The notes beneath the pieces were generated by a model. The model saw only the letters and a program-made list of their open reading frames with translations, made no database searches and had not been told where the DNA came from. This document shows positions 7,357 through 15,536 of a stretch of DNA of 20,013 bases, one piece after another. Within the stretch, counting starts at the first letter, position 1. The number at the start of each line of letters is the position of its first letter. Origin of the DNA: CAMBDR01 sp046597185 (lineage in GTDB: Bacteria; Pseudomonadota; Gammaproteobacteria; Burkholderiales; Burkholderiaceae_D); assembly GCA_046597185.1 (NCBI GenBank), contig JBKJLF010000862.1, positions 1-20,013 of the forward strand, read 5' to 3'. A program made the translations under genes and the position numbers.

Positions 7357-7755
7357 TTAGCGTCGCAAATCGGGCGTTAATTGCAAGCTGGCGGCAAATG
7401 GCGGGCTTTGCAGCAGGGTGCGCAACTGATCCAGATGCGCCGTAGCGGCCAGACTAATCCATAAATGCAGGGGGCGCTGCCGTAATAGCCGATTGATGCT
7501 CACCCGCAGTACCACATTGCCAATGCAGCACAGGCAGCCGGGGGCGATGCGGATCAGGGCCAGGGTGTTGGGGGCGTCTTGCTGAATGGTTTCGAGCAGT
7601 CCCTGGCCATCGGGCATGCCTTCGAGTAAGGCTGCGTGGGCGAGGCGGCCTACTTCAGGCGGGTGGCCAGGTTGCGGGATTGTATTGATAGCCTCGGCAA
7701 TAGCCGCTTCGCGCGCGCTGGCGCTGGCGGCTAAAACCAGGGTGGTGGGCGTCAT
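7357..7755 (-). CDS. CxCC protein resembling a COG0523/CobW GTPase without P-loop
   Basis: 132 aa, starting 14 nt after the ntrX-like stop and so probably co-transcribed. The centre contains APGCLCCIGN (71-80), the GCxCC metal-binding motif of COG0523/CobW metallochaperone GTPases (Cys74, Cys76, Cys77), followed as in that family by a helix (RVSINRLLRQRP) and a strand (HLWISLA). The N-terminus (TLVLAASASAREAAIAEAI) lies where a GxxGxGKT P-loop would be but has no Gly or Lys of that motif. The protein is also far shorter than the usual ~320-400 aa. It may be a degenerate metal-binding remnant or a stand-alone metal or redox protein. The homology is an inference from motif context. Confidence 0.7.
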   Translation of the reverse strand: MTPTTLVLAASASAREAAIAEAINTIPQPGHPPEVGRLAHAALLEGMPDGQGLLETIQQDAPNTLALIRIAPGCLCCIGNVVLRVSINRLLRQRPLHLWISLAATAHLDQLRTLLQSPPFAASLQLTPDLRR

Positions 7756-7769
7756 GCAATTGGCAGGGT

Positions 7770-8447
7770 TTAAGCCGTTTTCTTGGCCAACTTACCCGGT
7801 TCTACCCCTAACTGCTTGAGTTTGCGATATAAATGGGTGCGCTCCAAACCGGTTTTTTCGGCAACCCTTGTCATGCTGCCGCCTTCGCGCACCAAGTGGT
7901 GTTCAAAATAGCGCCGTTCAAAGGCGTCGCGCGCTTCACGCAACGGCAAATCAAACGACAGCGTAAAGGAATGCACTTCCGGTGCTGTAGGGGTGACATG
8001 CCGAATTGGTGGCGGTGGCGGTGCCAAGTCGGCCACTGGCGGCAAGGGGCGTGGTGGCGGCGGCAGGGTGCGCATGGTTTCTTGCGCTTTAATTAAACCT
8101 TGCTGTACCGCTTTGAGCAGCTTTTGCAGCGCAATCGGCTTCTCTAAAAAATTGAGCGCGCCAATGCGGGTGGCTTCGACTGCGGTATCAATCGTGGCAT
8201 GCCCCGACATCATGATCACCGGCATCGTCAATAAATTATCACGCTGCCATTCTTTGAGCAGGGTGACGCCATCGGTGTCTGGCATCCAGATATCGAGTAA
8301 CACCAAATCCGGGGCACTGGTAGCCCGGATCTCACGTGCCTGTGCCGCATTTTCTGCTGTTAGAATCGTATGCCCTTCGTCACTCAAAATCTCCGAAAGT
8401 AATTCACGGATACCCATTTCATCATCCACTACCAAAATATTTGCCAT
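7770..8447 (-). CDS. ntrX: NtrX-like response regulator (REC + Fis HTH, no AAA+ domain)
   Basis: 225 aa. The receiver domain (~1-120) has acidic Asp8/Asp9, phosphoacceptor Asp52 (VLLDIWMPDTDG), MMSGHAT and Lys103 (FLEKPI). A Pro-rich linker follows (~129-147), then LPLREARDAFERRYFEHHL and a Fis-type helix-turn-helix (MTRVAEKTGLERTHLYRKLKQLGV, ~192-215). The sigma-54 AAA+ domain of classical NtrX/NtrC is missing, so it cannot remodel sigma-54 polymerase itself. It should act as a DNA-binding activator or repressor phosphorylated by the NtrY kinase encoded upstream. A purine-rich site (AGGAAGG) precedes ATG 8447. The 96-nt gap to ntrY may hold its own promoter. NtrYX pairs are linked to nitrogen, redox and envelope control. 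Confidence 0.88.
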   Translation of the reverse strand: MANILVVDDEMGIRELLSEILSDEGHTILTAENAAQAREIRATSAPDLVLLDIWMPDTDGVTLLKEWQRDNLLTMPVIMMSGHATIDTAVEATRIGALNFLEKPIALQKLLKAVQQGLIKAQETMRTLPPPPRPLPPVADLAPPPPPIRHVTPTAPEVHSFTLSFDLPLREARDAFERRYFEHHLVREGGSMTRVAEKTGLERTHLYRKLKQLGVEPGKLAKKTA

Positions 8448-8543
8448 TTCTACTTGCCTTCCTATTTTTCCCGCTTTTAATGCAGTTTAATGTTGTCTTA
8501 TAACTTAAAAATTTGAATTCGGTCGCTGCTGATGATGATTAAT

Positions 8544-10823
8544 TCAGTGCGGTGCTAACTTTAACAGCAAAATTAATATTTGTGCGCCTGTTCCATCTGT
8601 TCGATTGTGAATATCGACCTTACCGCCGTGTTCGTCAATGATTTTTTTCACCATGGCCAGGCCCAAACCGGTTCCTCGGGACTTGGAGGTAACATATGGT
8701 TCAAACGCACGCGCCAGAATTTTGGGCGCAAAGCCAGGGCCGTTATCTTCCACCGACATGCGCACGGCCATGCTTTCGGTGCCATCCGCATTTGGATAGT
8801 GGATCGCTTCGGTAATAACATCAATCCGCGCTCCGGGTTGACCTTTATGTTTTTCCAAACTCGCATCTTGGGCATTTTGCAGTAAATTATGAATGACTTG
8901 GCGCAATTGGGTTGGGTCCCCCATTACGCGCGGTAAATTTGGATCGAGCGCGACATGCACAATATCACGTTCATCGCCGCCAATATATAAATTCAGGATT
9001 TCTGCTATTAAACTATTTAAATCGAGCACTGACAAGACCGCTGGCGGTGTTTTTGCATAATCACGGAAATCATCGACCATGCGTTTCATGGCCGATACCT
9101 GGCTGACGATGGTGCTGGTGCCTTTGCTTAACAGTTCGAGGTCGGCGCGGCCCAGTTTGTCTTGTAATTTCATCTGCATCCTCTCGGCCGAAAGTTGAAT
9201 CGGCGTTAAGGGATTTTTAATTTCATGCGCCAGGCGGCGCGCCACTTCGCCCCAGGCGATGGAGCGTTCAGCCGAAATCAAATCAGAAATATCATCAAAT
9301 ACCAGAATGTAGCCGGTGCCGCTTTCCACTGGCAGGCGCGAGCCGCGTGTGAGTAAGGTGATGTCATGGTCAGTATTGGTGCCACCAATGCTACGGGGAA
9401 TTTCAATTTGCTGTTGCCAGTGCAAATTCCCCAGGCTCCAGCCTTCAGCCACCGATTGCGCGCTTTGTTCGGAAAAGGCTTTGGTAATGGCATCGACAAA
9501 GGGCCGTAAGCCATCAATCGTGGCGAGCGCTTGGCCCAAGTGTTCGGCAAAGCCATGTTGCAAAATGCGTTCAACGGACTGGTTATAGGTTTTCAGGACG
9601 AAATCGCCATCCAGCACCATCACCCCGGCGGACATATTGGCCAACACCGATTCCAGCCTGGCTTTGGCGTTTTCCAGAGCGTTACGATTTTTTTCCACCG
9701 AGGTGCGCGCTTCCAGCAATTGGTGGGTCATGGTGTTAAACGATTGGGTCAGCGTGCCCAGCTCATCGGTGGTGGTGATGATGGGGCGCGGCGATAAATC
9801 CCCTTCTGCCACCGCACGTGTGCCTTCGGCTAACAACAGCAAGGGTTTGGCCAGGTTGCTGGCAATTAAAAAGGCACTGGCAATGGCGCCGAAGATCGCC
9901 AACAGCAAGGTAATGGTGAGGGTGATAATGTAAATTTTACGCAGGCCCGAGCGCGCCAGCGAGCGTTCGCTGTATTCGCGATAGACTGAACTGAGCGATT
10001 CCATGTTCGAGCTCAGGTTGGCGGGTACGGCTTGCAATAATTGCAGATATTGGGTGGGGCTGCGCAGGTTGATTTCTTTGCTGGAAGTGGGAATGGGCAC
10101 CACCACGCGCAACATGATGCGGCTATTGCCATCGCTGGTCAGCCTGCCGGGTTTGGTGCTACTCTCTTGCGGTGGCTCGCCTTCAATCGCGGTAAAGCTG
10201 CGCGCGGTGCGGGCCTGCATCAGCATGGCGGGGTTGGGGACGTCGGGCATGAGGCGGCCAAATTGGCTACCGGTTGAGGTGACGACACGGCCAGTGCCAG
10301 TGATGATGGTCGCTTCCAGCAGGCGCGCTTGCTCGCGTTGGCGTACCAGCAAACTGGTTTGCGCCGATTCGGATAAATCCGATAGTTCGAGTGCAATATT
10401 GCGTGCTTTGTTATTGAGTTCTTCCAATGATTCATTGAGCACCGTGCGGCTGAGTGTTAAACCCGCATCAAGCGCGCTATCGACCTTGACATCGAACCAG
10501 GTTTCAATCGAGCGCGACATAAATTGCACCGATACCACGTAAATTACAATGCCCGGCAAAATGCCCACTGCGGCAAATAAGCCGACCAGCCGCAGCATCA
10601 GGCGCGAGCCAAACTGGCGGCTGCGGTAGCGCCGGATCAGGCGCATCATGATCAAGCCCACCAGAACCACCAGGGTGCCCGCCACGGCGATATTGGCCAC
10701 CATCAGCAGACGATAATTGCTGTCGAAGAAATCGCTGTTTTCTGTGGCCGAAGCCAGCACAAACATCAAAATGACAGCGACTGCACCGCTGACGATGAGA
10801 ATATAACGCAGTGCCTGTTTCAC
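8544..10823 (-). CDS. ntrY: NtrY-type membrane sensor histidine kinase
   Basis: 759 aa with a GTG start (10823) in a 4-nt GTGA overlap with the upstream gene, so translation is coupled. Three N-terminal TM helices (~9-27, 38-61, 76-100), a ~195-residue periplasmic sensor region and a fourth TM (~298-322) lead into HAMP (~322-380). A PAS domain (~388-510), HisKA with His533 (RLAHEIKNPLTPIQ) and HATPase follow: N-box HNLLQNAQDA with Asn646, G1 DNGPGF 693-698, G2 GTGLGL 717-722. This is the NtrY architecture. It autophosphorylates and should phosphorylate Asp52 of the regulator encoded downstream. The signal sensed is unknown. No motif needed for kinase activity is missing. Confidence 0.95.
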   Translation of the reverse strand: MKQALRYILIVSGAVAVILMFVLASATENSDFFDSNYRLLMVANIAVAGTLVVLVGLIMMRLIRRYRSRQFGSRLMLRLVGLFAAVGILPGIVIYVVSVQFMSRSIETWFDVKVDSALDAGLTLSRTVLNESLEELNNKARNIALELSDLSESAQTSLLVRQREQARLLEATIITGTGRVVTSTGSQFGRLMPDVPNPAMLMQARTARSFTAIEGEPPQESSTKPGRLTSDGNSRIMLRVVVPIPTSSKEINLRSPTQYLQLLQAVPANLSSNMESLSSVYREYSERSLARSGLRKIYIITLTITLLLAIFGAIASAFLIASNLAKPLLLLAEGTRAVAEGDLSPRPIITTTDELGTLTQSFNTMTHQLLEARTSVEKNRNALENAKARLESVLANMSAGVMVLDGDFVLKTYNQSVERILQHGFAEHLGQALATIDGLRPFVDAITKAFSEQSAQSVAEGWSLGNLHWQQQIEIPRSIGGTNTDHDITLLTRGSRLPVESGTGYILVFDDISDLISAERSIAWGEVARRLAHEIKNPLTPIQLSAERMQMKLQDKLGRADLELLSKGTSTIVSQVSAMKRMVDDFRDYAKTPPAVLSVLDLNSLIAEILNLYIGGDERDIVHVALDPNLPRVMGDPTQLRQVIHNLLQNAQDASLEKHKGQPGARIDVITEAIHYPNADGTESMAVRMSVEDNGPGFAPKILARAFEPYVTSKSRGTGLGLAMVKKIIDEHGGKVDIHNRTDGTGAQILILLLKLAPH

Positions 10824-11392
10824 TTATCTTCAGCCTTGAAAGTAAATGATTTTTTGTCGGAACTCAAGCGCCAATCACTATTGTTAATAGAATTGATTTG
10901 AATCGGCTTTGAAAGATACTGTACGTCCAAGCGCATGCGTAGTTTTCCCAAATAGGTTTCCCCCGGTTTGATGGTGCCCTTGCCAGCGACCAGCCAGCGG
11001 TTAGGGCGACGAATCAGGGACAAGGCTTCTTCCAGCGTGTTATAGCTTTGATGGACGTTACCCAATACCCCCACATAATATTGCCGAGTGAGAACATTGT
11101 ATGATATTCGCATGGTTTGTCGGGTGACAACGGCTTTTTCATCCAGCCAATACCAGCGCGGACGGGTCAATTCCAGTTCGGCGGTGAAGAACAGGGGAAA
11201 GCCACGGATCACCGCATCTTCCAGGCCATGGTTCAATTCAAATTCATAATTCGCGCCTAGCACATAGCCTTCTTCGGTGGGTTCAAACTTGATTTGGCTG
11301 ATTTCAATATCGGCTGCGCGCACGAGCGCGCAGGGCGTGCACAGTAGCAAACCAAGGCATGCAAAAACGACAAGAAAATGGCGACGAATCAC
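10820..11392 (-). CDS. DUF4390 family secreted protein
   Basis: 190 aa with a Sec signal peptide (MIRRHFLVVFACLGLLLCTP... cut near VRA/AD, ~26). The mature part has the DUF4390 pattern: an N-terminal strand (IEISQIKFEPTEEGYVLGANYEFEL), FFTAELELTRPRWYWLDEK, YNVLTRQYYVGV and a C-terminal LRMRLDVQYLSKPIQINSIN. In betaproteobacteria this family lies between rsmB and ntrY, as here, and it is probably a periplasmic partner or sensor accessory of the NtrY kinase, which is an inference from conserved neighbourhood. Its stop overlaps the ntrY start by 4 nt. The gap to rsmB upstream is 44 nt. Confidence 0.9.
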   Translation of the reverse strand: MIRRHFLVVFACLGLLLCTPCALVRAADIEISQIKFEPTEEGYVLGANYEFELNHGLEDAVIRGFPLFFTAELELTRPRWYWLDEKAVVTRQTMRISYNVLTRQYYVGVLGNVHQSYNTLEEALSLIRRPNRWLVAGKGTIKPGETYLGKLRMRLDVQYLSKPIQINSINNSDWRLSSDKKSFTFKAEDK

Positions 11393-11436
11393 AGATGACG
11401 ATGGTAAAAGATACGGTTAATCAAGCTTGTTGAAGT

Positions 11437-13026
11437 TTATTCAATTTTTTGGAACAATGCGTAAAACAAGCCGTCGAAGTTATCTGTGCTGTTGTTATTT
11501 GGCAACAACTGCCCTGGTGCATCCAGGCGTCGGGCCTGATGGCGTGCGGCAAATGCCGCCGCTTGCCCTTCGGATTCTTGCGGCCAGATTGAACACGTTA
11601 CCAGCAGTAATTTACCATTGGGCGCGAGCATCTGCCACAGGTTGTCGAGAATTCGTGCTGAAAGTGTTGCAAGTTGGAGTGTATCGCTCTTGCGTCTTAA
11701 CCACGGAATATCAGAATGGCGGCGAACGATGCCCGAGGCGGTGCAGGGCACATCGGCCAGGATGCGATCGAACGGTTGGCCGTCCCACCAGACCTTGCCT
11801 TGGGCGTCGAAGGCTTTCAGGGTGGCGTCGAGTTGCAGACGTTTCAAGTTTTCGCCGACGCGTTGTAAGCGGATCGGGTCGAGGTCGAGCGCGGTGAGGT
11901 TGATATCGGCCAATTCCAGCAAATGGCCGGTTTTGCCGCCGGGCGCGGCGCAGGCGTCGAGTACGCGCATGCCGGCATGCACGTCGAGCAGGGGCGCGGC
12001 CAATTGCGCGCCGGCGTCTTGCACCGAGACGCGGCCTTGTTCAAAACCGGGGATGAGGGCCACGGGCATGGGTTTTTCTAGCCGGATGGCGCTTTTGCCG
12101 ATTTGGTGGGCGGCGATGTTGTGTTCTTGCAGGAGTGCCAAATAGTCGTCCACCGTGCCTTGGCGTTGGTTGACGCGTAGCGTGAGCGGCGGTTGGTGGT
12201 TGCTGGCGCGTAAAATGGTTTGCCAGTCCTGTGGGTAAGCGGACTGGACGGATTGTATCCACCACAGCGGAAAATTCCATTGTGCTTCCGGTTGTTGCAA
12301 TACTTGCGCCATCAGGCTGTCGCGCTCGCGCAGAAAGCGGCGCAGTACCGCATTGACCATGCCTTTGGCGTGGGCCATGTCCGGGTGGGCGATGGCCACG
12401 GTGACGGTTTGATCGACCACGGTAAATTCTTCGTAGCCGCGTTGTTCCGGCTCTTGCGAGAGTAGGCCCAGGGCGCAGCATAGCAGTGCGTGCAGCATCG
12501 GCGGTTCGGGGTTTTTGCTGGTCATGGCGTTAATTAAAGCCTGGGCGGTGCCCCAGCGGCGTAAGGTGCGGTTGGCCAAATCCTGAATCGCGCCCCGGTT
12601 TTGCGCTTGCACCGCGAATTGGCCCCAGGTTTTGGTGAGCGCTTGCGGCAGGGCAGAACCGGCTTTGACCTGGGCTACTGCGTGGGCGGTGCAAAACAGG
12701 CTGAAGGCGAGTGAGTCCGGGCGTAGTTTGGGCAGGTAGCCGGGTTGCAGCACGGGGCTGTTGCAGGCCGGGGCGCGGGCGGCGGCGGGGCGGGCGGCAG
12801 GCGGGCTACTGCTGGCGGGCGCGCTGCTGTTTTGCGATGTGGACGCGGCTGGCGGTGCGGTCTCAGGCGCAGGCACATTGCCTTGTGCGGTGGGCGTAGT
12901 GGGCGTGGCTGTCGGTTTGCCGGTTTGCGCCGGGCGCGCTGGCCAGACACTCTTGCTACCGGCGCGCGCGCCTTTCGCAGGGGTTGCGGCTTTGGGTTTG
13001 ACACGAAGAATAGGGCGCTCAGTCAT
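11437..13026 (-). CDS. rsmB: 16S rRNA m5C967 methyltransferase RsmB with long N-terminal extension
   Basis: 529 aa against ~430 usual. The first ~95 residues are an Ala/Pro/Ser/Thr-rich low-complexity tail. The NusB-like RNA-binding domain follows (~104-235), then the SAM-dependent domain with DACAAPGGKTGHLLEL (357-372). Cys428 in ADVPC (product release) and Cys478 in VTCSIWPQE (nucleophile, by analogy to E. coli Cys325/Cys389) are both present. It methylates C967 of 16S rRNA in the cytoplasm. ATG 13026 is overlapped by the stop of a 4-codon frame starting at ATG 13037. A later start after the extension cannot be excluded. It heads the rsmB-DUF4390-ntrY operon. Confidence 0.93.
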   Translation of the reverse strand: MTERPILRVKPKAATPAKGARAGSKSVWPARPAQTGKPTATPTTPTAQGNVPAPETAPPAASTSQNSSAPASSSPPAARPAAARAPACNSPVLQPGYLPKLRPDSLAFSLFCTAHAVAQVKAGSALPQALTKTWGQFAVQAQNRGAIQDLANRTLRRWGTAQALINAMTSKNPEPPMLHALLCCALGLLSQEPEQRGYEEFTVVDQTVTVAIAHPDMAHAKGMVNAVLRRFLRERDSLMAQVLQQPEAQWNFPLWWIQSVQSAYPQDWQTILRASNHQPPLTLRVNQRQGTVDDYLALLQEHNIAAHQIGKSAIRLEKPMPVALIPGFEQGRVSVQDAGAQLAAPLLDVHAGMRVLDACAAPGGKTGHLLELADINLTALDLDPIRLQRVGENLKRLQLDATLKAFDAQGKVWWDGQPFDRILADVPCTASGIVRRHSDIPWLRRKSDTLQLATLSARILDNLWQMLAPNGKLLLVTCSIWPQESEGQAAAFAARHQARRLDAPGQLLPNNNSTDNFDGLFYALFQKIE

Positions 13027-13187
13027 GGTGGAGTCATGGTAGTTGGGTCAGCCAGCGGTGGCGGCAAGAGTGCGTTGGAAAAATGGTAGGACAGATTGTA
13101 GCGGAAAGCGGGCGGGAGGACGATAAATGGGTGGGAATTTAATACGGAGCACGCAGAAAGTCTTTGGGGTTTTTGTCCAAGGCAAGT

Positions 13188-13457
13188 GCCTCGAATTCGA
13201 TAACTGTAATAAGTCCAGCTCAATTCGGTACGCACTACGTTCCAAATTGGGGACGTATTGTTAAAACTGCGCATTCGCTGCAAATTACTTAAATCAAACC
13301 ACTTGCCAAACCCTGCAGTGAGCTTGGTTGCAAGTTGCTGCAACTGTTGCTTGCTGTAGTCGGCACACTGCTCGCCTTTCTGCTCGTGCTCGACGATCTG
13401 GCGGCCAATATGCTAATAGGCTTCGAGCATGGCGCTATTGCCTTGATGACGACCTTT
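13188..13457 (-). pseudogene. Decayed DUF1016 N-terminal (YhcG-type nuclease) gene
   Basis: Reading the minus strand from 13457, one frame gives a run typical of the DUF1016 N-terminal domain. It includes NSAMLEAY, a stop in place of Trp (TAG 13416-13414), HIGRQIVEHEQKGEQ, DYSKQQLQQLATKLT, FGKWFDLSNLQRMRSF and RTELSWTYYSYRIR. Family members read AYWHIGR and RTELSWTHYR at these points. A TAA at 13460-13458 precedes the segment, and similarity stops at ~13188, so the C-terminal nuclease half is gone. YhcG-type proteins are PD-(D/E)XK nucleases often found in defence islands. The remnant lies directly downstream of the three-gene operon, on the same strand. Nothing further was found in 13027-13187. 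Confidence 0.8.
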
Positions 13458-13503
13458 TTATTCATTTTCGCCACTACTAACAATTTGTAATATGAAAATG
13501 GCT

Positions 13504-14451
13504 TCAGGTATCCAAATGCTTGCAAAGAATTCCCACCAATATCCGCCCCGTGCTTGCCGCTTCATCCGGGTAAAAATGAATCCGATTCTGATGCGGTTCC
13601 AGTTTGCTATGCCACCAAAACACCACTTCCTCGCCTTTGTGGGTTCTTGTGCGCTGCTTGCGTGCTTTTGCGTTGCTCTTGGTGTTGCCATTTTCTTGGC
13701 TCATCTCCACCCCATGTTCGCCAAAGCGCTTCGGTACTTCTTGCCACGGGTGGGAAAAAATCGCCTTCCCATGGTCGGAGAGGGCAGCTAAATGGCGTAC
13801 CAGATCGGGTAGCAGTTCGTGGAAAGGTTTGCTCATGTGTTTGATGCCCGGCAATGCATCGTCATGGAAATCCAGCTTTAAAAAGGCTGATTTCGCCCAT
13901 TGCGCCAGTTCTGTCGGGTTTTTGCTTGTTTCACAAATAAGCCAACGAAAAAAATCTTGGTAACTGGTATGGTCTGCAACCAGCCAAATGGGGATGCTGC
14001 CCATTGTCGTGCCAAGCACGTACAAGCTAGCCGGGTGGCGGGTTGGCAAAATCAGGGCCGCAACGGCATTGGATTGACTGGTTTGGGTTTGTTGCGCAGC
14101 CCATGAAAGCGAGGCGGCTTGCTGCGCATTGCCATTGATGGTTACCTGATTGCTGCTTGGCTGGGTTGCCGACAAGTCTTGCCATTTCGGGAGCCGATAA
14201 ATAATGCTGGCCAAGCGTTCGTTAACTTCGTGGGGAATGAGAAAGCCGCAGTCCGGGGCCAACAGTTCATAAAAGGTTTTGTCTTGCCAAACGCTTTGCC
14301 AAAACAGTTCCTCGGAATAGCATACCCGGTGCCCGTGTTCCAGCGCCAGCTCAATTTGATCCAACAATTGATCCAGCGCGTCACGACAGGTGAGCGGTGT
14401 CATTTGGTCAAACTGCCAGCTTGACTCATCAATCACAAAGCGTATGTTCAT
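13504..14451 (-). CDS. Unrecognised 315-aa protein, third gene of the DUF262-AAA operon
   Basis: ATG 14451 overlaps the AAA gene stop by 4 nt (ATGA), so translation is coupled. No signal peptide or TM segment. The N-terminus (MNIRFVIDESSWQF) has an acidic strand-like start that loosely recalls PIN-type folds. A Gln/Ser/Ala-rich stretch (~94-127) separates it from a middle domain with Trp-rich helices and PDLVRHLAALSDHGKAIF. A basic hinge (~257-271) precedes a striking C-terminal block EEVVFWWHSKLEPHQNRIHF (274-293), then GRILVGILCKHL (302-313). These His, Trp, Lys and Arg residues look like a conserved functional site. The family is not recognised. By context it may be the effector or specificity subunit of the system; this is inference. 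Confidence 0.8.
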   Translation of the reverse strand: MNIRFVIDESSWQFDQMTPLTCRDALDQLLDQIELALEHGHRVCYSEELFWQSVWQDKTFYELLAPDCGFLIPHEVNERLASIIYRLPKWQDLSATQPSSNQVTINGNAQQAASLSWAAQQTQTSQSNAVAALILPTRHPASLYVLGTTMGSIPIWLVADHTSYQDFFRWLICETSKNPTELAQWAKSAFLKLDFHDDALPGIKHMSKPFHELLPDLVRHLAALSDHGKAIFSHPWQEVPKRFGEHGVEMSQENGNTKSNAKARKQRTRTHKGEEVVFWWHSKLEPHQNRIHFYPDEAASTGRILVGILCKHLDT

Positions 14452-15536
14452 GATTGCGGGCGGCGCACTCGGGTGAGGGCGGCGACATCAATTTGAAATT
14501 GATCGAAAAATCCGGCGGGCCAGTCGGACACGCCGCCGCGCTCGGTAAATTCCAATATATGCGGGGCGATTTGATCATGTCCAAAGAAGTGCAAAATGGC
14601 TTGTTCGGCTTTCAATATTTGATGCTCGCCAATCGCACGGCGTATGCCGTTGAGCACGTGGTCGGAATGAGTTTCTACAATGACTTGTACGCCCGCTGCG
14701 CTGATGGTCGCCAGAAAACGGCCCATTTCAGACTGGCCTGATGGATGTAGATGTGCTTCCGGGTTTTCCACAATCACCAAACCACCTTCGTCGGCAATCA
14801 ACCCGGCCAGGATGATGGGGAGTGCGTAGCTTACGCCAAAGCCCATATTGGTTGGGCGTACCCATTCACCATCGGGAATGCGGAACCGTAGCGCTGCCGC
14901 GCCCGCAATGGGCAATGCTTCGGTATCGATGGCGATTGGGCGGGCAATGCGCGAGAGCCAGCGTTCGGTTTGCTGGCGTAGCAGGCGGATGTCGGCTTCA
15001 CTGGTGTCCGGGGTACAGCGCTGCACGTTAATTTCCAGCTTGTCTTCGCTATGAAAAAGTTGCGCACAAAATTGGCCACGGTGGCCAGTGTTAAGCATGG
15101 TCAGGGGCAAGGCGGCGCAGCTTGATATGACGCGTGGCCCGAGTCGTTCTGCCGATAGATATTGAAACAAGCGCCCTTGGCGCGAAAAAATGTCGGGAAC
15201 TTGGCGCGGTAGCTGCACGTTGGCATACAGGTCAGTAGGGCTACCACTTACCAGCCACTCTGAGTGGGCATTGTCCGGGGTAGTTGTGGTAAAGCGCATG
15301 CTGTCCGGTGCATCCCAATTTTGCAGATTGGAAAAATTACCCAATTCCAAATCATAGGGGCCGTTCAGTTCAATATAGCCATCTTGTCGCCGACATGCTT
15401 CATGCATTAACAACAAGGCGTGGATGACGCTGGTCTTGCCCGTGCCATTCATGCCTGCTAACACTGTTAAGGGGCGTAGCGGAAATTGTTCGCTGGCAAA
15501 ACGCTTAAATCCTTCAATATGCAGCGTGCTTAACAT
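14448..15536 (-). CDS. AAA ATPase (OLD/SMC-like, DUF3696-type C-terminus)
   Basis: 362 aa. It begins like SMC/OLD/RecF ATPases (LSTLHIEGFKRFASEQFPLRPLTVLAG), with Walker A GMNGTGKTS (28-36), YLSAERLGPR (126-135), a signature-like PTNMGFGVSYALPII (228-242), Walker B LVIVENPEAHLHP (253-265) and the His switch VETHSDHVLNGIRRAI (287-302). The last ~35 residues (GGVSDWPAGFFDQF) match the DUF3696 tail pattern (WPxGFFDE). No TOPRIM domain follows, so the nuclease activity of OLD proteins is not expected. The start overlaps the DUF262 gene by 7 nt and the stop overlaps the third gene by 4 nt. It probably gives ATP-dependent sensing or assembly to the complex. Confidence 0.9.
   Translation of the reverse strand: MLSTLHIEGFKRFASEQFPLRPLTVLAGMNGTGKTSVIHALLLMHEACRRQDGYIELNGPYDLELGNFSNLQNWDAPDSMRFTTTTPDNAHSEWLVSGSPTDLYANVQLPRQVPDIFSRQGRLFQYLSAERLGPRVISSCAALPLTMLNTGHRGQFCAQLFHSEDKLEINVQRCTPDTSEADIRLLRQQTERWLSRIARPIAIDTEALPIAGAAALRFRIPDGEWVRPTNMGFGVSYALPIILAGLIADEGGLVIVENPEAHLHPSGQSEMGRFLATISAAGVQVIVETHSDHVLNGIRRAIGEHQILKAEQAILHFFGHDQIAPHILEFTERGGVSDWPAGFFDQFQIDVAALTRVRRPQS

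Noticed and set aside
12711..13089. Open frames opposite the rsmB start
   Set aside because: They are produced by the GC-rich Ala/Pro codons of RsmB and have no ribosome site or protein-like composition.
14448..15536. AAA protein as an OLD-family nuclease (Gabija GajA-like)
   Set aside because: No TOPRIM motif follows the ATPase domain, and no UvrD-like helicase gene is adjacent.
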